DNA of 64,000 bases, from positions 62,001 to 126,000 of the forward strand of contig NZ_VUMD01000012.1 in the NCBI RefSeq assembly GCF_009696375.1, read 5' to 3'. The notes beneath the pieces were generated by a model. That model was not told the DNA's origin, did not search any database, and worked only from the letters and a program-made list of their open reading frames with translations. Position numbers and translations under genes: made by a program. Source of the DNA: Clostridium porci. Its GTDB lineage: Bacteria; Bacillota; Clostridia; Lachnospirales; Lachnospiraceae. Shown piece after piece: positions 63,534-64,000 of this stretch (position 1 is its first letter; every line of letters starts with the position of its first letter).

Positions 63534-63740
63534 ATGAGAATAAGTTATAACAAACTTCAAAAGTTGATGATAGATAATCAAATGAAAAGAGCAGATTTAA
63601 TGAGAGCCGCTGAGATTACCACATATGCGGCGACAAAGATAAACAAGAACGAGCCTATTTCTCTTGATATTCTAATGCGGATATGCAAAGTGTTCCATTG
63701 TGACATCGGAGATATATGCGAAGTCATATTAGATGAATGA
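63534..63740 (+). CDS. Mini XRE-family regulator (68 residues)
   Basis: The ATG at 63534 has GGGAG 8 bases upstream; a TTG two codons earlier is less likely. The protein is nearly all helix-turn-helix: MRISYNKLQKLMIDNQMKRA, then ITTYAATKINKNEPISLDIL, then CKVFHCDIGDICEVI, the YozG-like Cro/CI pattern. Such small regulators commonly control restriction-modification or mobile-element genes. It lies 17 bases before hsdR, so it probably controls expression of the restriction system. Confidence 0.82.
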   Translation: MRISYNKLQKLMIDNQMKRADLMRAAEITTYAATKINKNEPISLDILMRICKVFHCDIGDICEVILDE

Positions 63741-63757
63741 TTTGTGGAGGTTTCAAA

Positions 63758-64000
63758 ATGGCAGAAGGTAGAAAACGAAATATGTTTAATGAGGCAACTC
63801 GTGTTCAAATGCCTGCACTTGTTCATCTTACAAGGCTTGGCTATAAGTATATCGGAAAAATTACGGAAGATTTAGCCGGCACTGTCTATGACCCGGATAC
63901 CAATATTCTTATTGATGTGTTTAAGAAGCAATTTGCAAAATTGAACCCTGAACACGAAGGAGAAGCTGAACAGGTATTGAGAGGTATTAGACAGGAACTC
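63758..64000 (+). CDS. hsdR: Type I restriction enzyme R subunit (HsdR), N-terminal part
   Basis: The ATG at 63758 has TGGAGG 7 bases upstream; 81 codons are present and the frame runs off the window edge. The visible part opens MAEGRKRNMFNEATRVQMPA, then LTRLGYKYIGKI and DPDTNILIDVFKKQFAKLN, the usual start of HsdR, before the nuclease and helicase domains that must lie outside. HsdR translocates and cuts DNA unmodified at the recognition site set by HsdS. The call rests on this N-terminus only. Confidence 0.8.
   Translation, partial: MAEGRKRNMFNEATRVQMPALVHLTRLGYKYIGKITEDLAGTVYDPDTNILIDVFKKQFAKLNPEHEGEAEQVLRGIRQEL

Overview
The window reads as chromosome from an anaerobic, low-to-mid GC Firmicute of the Lachnospiraceae type (Clostridium cluster XIVa). 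Support comes from strong AGGAGG ribosome-binding sites, TTGACA/TATAAT promoters, T-box leaders, a one-piece pyruvate:ferredoxin oxidoreductase, rubredoxin, VanW, WhiA/HprK/Crh-type genes and several small Clostridia-type proteins. No genus is claimed. Most of it is ordinary core genome. The accessory material is concentrated at 26.9-30.5 kb, around the tRNA at 43.3 kb, and from 62.4 kb to the right edge.

Layout. 0-6.4 kb: the end of a PfkB-type sugar kinase, a lipoprotein, a three-gene ABC uptake operon behind a T-box with a Trp (TGG) specifier, a cytidylate kinase-like protein and a ZIP transporter. 6.4-10 kb: aroF-tyrA-aroA on the minus strand. 10.3-14.7 kb: a divergent EF-G paralogue, rubredoxin, and a Crp/Fnr regulator divergent from a CPBP membrane protease across a short palindrome. 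15.2-19.9 kb: aconitase, citrate synthase and isocitrate dehydrogenase, the oxidative branch that makes 2-oxoglutarate. 20.3-23.8 kb: DUF1538 membrane protein, tandem P-II-like protein and an EndoQ-like PHP protein. 24.1-26.9 kb: leuS behind a T-box with a CTG specifier.

26.97-30.5 kb is a patchwork of small elements: a structured RNA resembling HEARO/omega RNA with no nuclease gene beside it, a complete type I toxin-antitoxin locus, a small Cys-motif ORF with no usable start, an L,D-transpeptidase, two uncharacterised minus-strand genes, a small basic peptide and a Cys/Gly-rich protein. 30.7-43.1 kb: AlaX-type editing protein, AI-2E family permease, siroheme reductase, HPr-like protein, PHP phosphoesterase, VanW protein, nifJ and a cyclopropane-fatty-acid synthase-like methyltransferase. 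43.3-44.3 kb: tRNA-Ala(GGC), a mini-XRE regulator and a small secreted peptide. 44.5-47.7 kb: a mannitol/mannonate dehydrogenase and a glycoside-hydrolase-like lipoprotein. 48.1-62.9 kb: uvrC, hprK, murB, rapZ, whiA, crh-like, dnaE, pfkA, a small conserved gene, dusB, greA and lysS. HprK, the HPr with Glu at position 15 and Ser at 46, and PfkA together suggest local carbon-catabolite control.

The right edge looks like the start of a genomic island. lysS carries a C-terminal tRNA-binding domain of different codon texture. It is followed by repeated TTACATCA motifs, a fragment of a CHAP-type cell-wall hydrolase, a second mini-XRE regulator and the first 81 codons of a type I restriction HsdR subunit.
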